From an uncultured Verrucomicrobiales bacterium (GTDB lineage Bacteria > Verrucomicrobiota > Verrucomicrobiia > Verrucomicrobiales > DEV007): a DNA stretch of 7,484 nt. The stretch is taken from NCBI GenBank assembly GCA_937893785.1, contig CALCSP010000220.1:1-7484 (forward strand), in the 5' to 3' direction. Below the pieces are notes generated by a model. The model did not search any database, was not told the origin of the DNA, and saw nothing but the letters and a program-made list of their open reading frames with translations. Each line of letters starts with the position of its first letter. The stretch's first letter is position 1. Position numbers and translations under genes: made by a program. Shown piece after piece: positions 6,486-7,484 of this stretch.

Positions 6486-7484
6486 TTACCAATTCAAAAT
6501 CACTTTCCCTGACTCCCCACCCTGCATGACATCAAAGCCCTTCTGAAAATCATGAAAGTGAAACCGGTGGGTGATCACATTGGATATGTCCAAGCCACTC
6601 TGAAGCATTGATGTCATCTGATACCAAGTCTCATACATCTCCCGGCCATAGATTCCCTTAATGGTCAATCCGTTGAAGATGACCTTATTCCAGTCAATGG
6701 CAATATCCTTTCCTGGAATCCCCAACAGGGCAATCTTGCCGCCATGGCACATGTTGGAAAGAAGATCCCTGAATGCATTTGGATTGCCGGACATCTCCAG
6801 CCCGACATCAAATCCCTCCTGCATGCCGAGTTCACGCTGAACCTCAGCAAGATTCTCCTGTTCGACATTCACGGTCCGGGTCGCTCCCATCCCCTCAGCC
6901 AAGTTCAGGCGAAACTCATTGCGGTCGGTTATCACCACGTGACGTGCCCCCGCATGCCTGCATATTGCCGCGGCCATGATACCAATTGGCCCTGCACCGG
7001 TGATCAGCACATCTTCGCCCAGCGTATCAAAGGAAAGAGCGGTATGTGCTGCATTTCCAAAAGGGTCAAATAGCGCCATCACATCTCGATTCAGTGATTG
7101 GTCATGATACCACACATTAGTCTGAGGCAGGGAAATAAACTCTGCAAAGGCTCCCGTCCGATTCACTCCAACACCACGTGTTTCAGCACAAAGGTGACGG
7201 CGACCAGCCATACAGTTTCGGCAATGACCGCATACTAAATGCCCCTCCCCGCTCACGACATCTCCCACCTTGAAATCCTGAACACTCGAACCAAGCTCAA
7301 CAATTTCTCCGACAAATTCATGCCCAATTACTAGAGGCACAGGAACCTCTCCCTGAGCCCACTCATCCCAATGGTAAATATGCAGGTCGGTGCCACAGAT
7401 TCCGGCACGATCCACTTTTATCAACACATCATTAATACGCACCTCAGGATCAGGAACATCCTGCATCCACAGCCCCGGCTCAGC
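6486..7484 (-). CDS. tdh: L-threonine 3-dehydrogenase, N-terminus cut by window edge
   Basis: A zinc-dependent, NAD-dependent cytoplasmic enzyme that oxidises L-threonine to 2-amino-3-oxobutyrate, normally then split by Kbl to glycine and acetyl-CoA. The visible 332 residues align almost without gaps, from recall, to E. coli Tdh. Catalytic zinc ligands correspond to E. coli Cys38 (AGICGTD), His63 and Glu64 (GHEFVG); the structural zinc site keeps all four cysteines, 93, 96, 99 and 107 (CGHCRNCMAGRRHLC). GAGPIG is the dinucleotide-binding turn, with Asp in VITDRNE at the end of the next strand. WDEW, SGEGH, FDPFGNA and GIYGREM are strongly Tdh-specific and separate it from sorbitol or alcohol dehydrogenases. 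The frame stays open to the right edge with AEPGLW before the methionine at 7466, matching the Tdh N-terminal region, so that methionine is internal and about 8 residues are missing. A kbl gene may lie beyond the edge; none is visible here. Confidence 0.97.
   Translation of the reverse strand, partial: AEPGLWMQDVPDPEVRINDVLIKVDRAGICGTDLHIYHWDEWAQGEVPVPLVIGHEFVGEIVELGSSVQDFKVGDVVSGEGHLVCGHCRNCMAGRRHLCAETRGVGVNRTGAFAEFISLPQTNVWYHDQSLNRDVMALFDPFGNAAHTALSFDTLGEDVLITGAGPIGIMAAAICRHAGARHVVITDRNEFRLNLAEGMGATRTVNVEQENLAEVQRELGMQEGFDVGLEMSGNPNAFRDLLSNMCHGGKIALLGIPGKDIAIDWNKVIFNGLTIKGIYGREMYETWYQMTSMLQSGLDISNVITHRFHFHDFQKGFDVMQGGESGKVILNW

Noticed and set aside
6486..7484. Generic zinc alcohol, sorbitol or butanediol dehydrogenase.
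   Set aside because: WDEW, SGEGH, FDPFGNA, GIYGREM and near-gapless correspondence to E. coli Tdh, including all zinc ligands, point to threonine dehydrogenase.
1..7484. CRISPR array, tRNA or rRNA gene, insertion sequence, or defence system.
   Set aside because: No regularly spaced repeats, cloverleaf, transposase, terminal inverted repeats or nuclease-like genes were seen on either strand.

Overview
The window looks like chromosomal DNA from a diderm bacterium, most likely a Verrucomicrobiota member of the Opitutae/Puniceicoccales type. The main clue is the first gene: a CotH-like protein with a split chitobiase-type domain, a lamin-tail domain, and a C-terminal 'DPDSDSIINSMEYAFGTDP' segment followed by a short beta-sandwich. 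That architecture and tail are typical of large exported proteins of Verrucomicrobiota. The lineage is inferred from protein style only; no rRNA or marker gene is present.

Layout. (1) Positions 1-2253, plus strand: the 3' part of the CotH/lamin-tail exported protein, cut by the left edge. (2) Positions 2257-5681, minus strand: a tight three-gene overlapping cluster, read from right to left. It encodes a DUF368/PopT-type polyprenyl-phosphate transporter, a single-chain fusion of a lipoprotein amino-acid-binding domain to an ABC permease, and the matching polar-amino-acid ABC ATPase. (3) Positions 5682-5859: a 178-bp divergent intergenic region with weak promoter candidates and one small hairpin. 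(4) Positions 5860-6423, plus strand: a flavodoxin/WrbA-like FMN protein. (5) Positions 6486-7484, minus strand: L-threonine 3-dehydrogenase (tdh), cut by the right edge and lacking only about 8 N-terminal residues if it has the E. coli length. It converges on the flavodoxin gene across 62 bp.

Function. The fusion protein and the ATPase together form a complete amino-acid importer: binding, permease and ATPase functions in two polypeptides. The DUF368 protein belongs to the family that recycles undecaprenyl phosphate for envelope synthesis. Its overlap with the importer gene suggests co-transcription and translational coupling, but no biochemical link is visible. Tdh catabolises threonine and could use imported amino acids, though this is only a contextual thought. 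No mobile element, CRISPR array, RNA gene or defence system was seen. The region is mostly core metabolism and envelope function beside one lineage-style secreted protein. I did not find evidence for a wholly new system; the most interesting items are the fused transporter, its coupling to the DUF368 gene, and the domain composition of the CotH protein.
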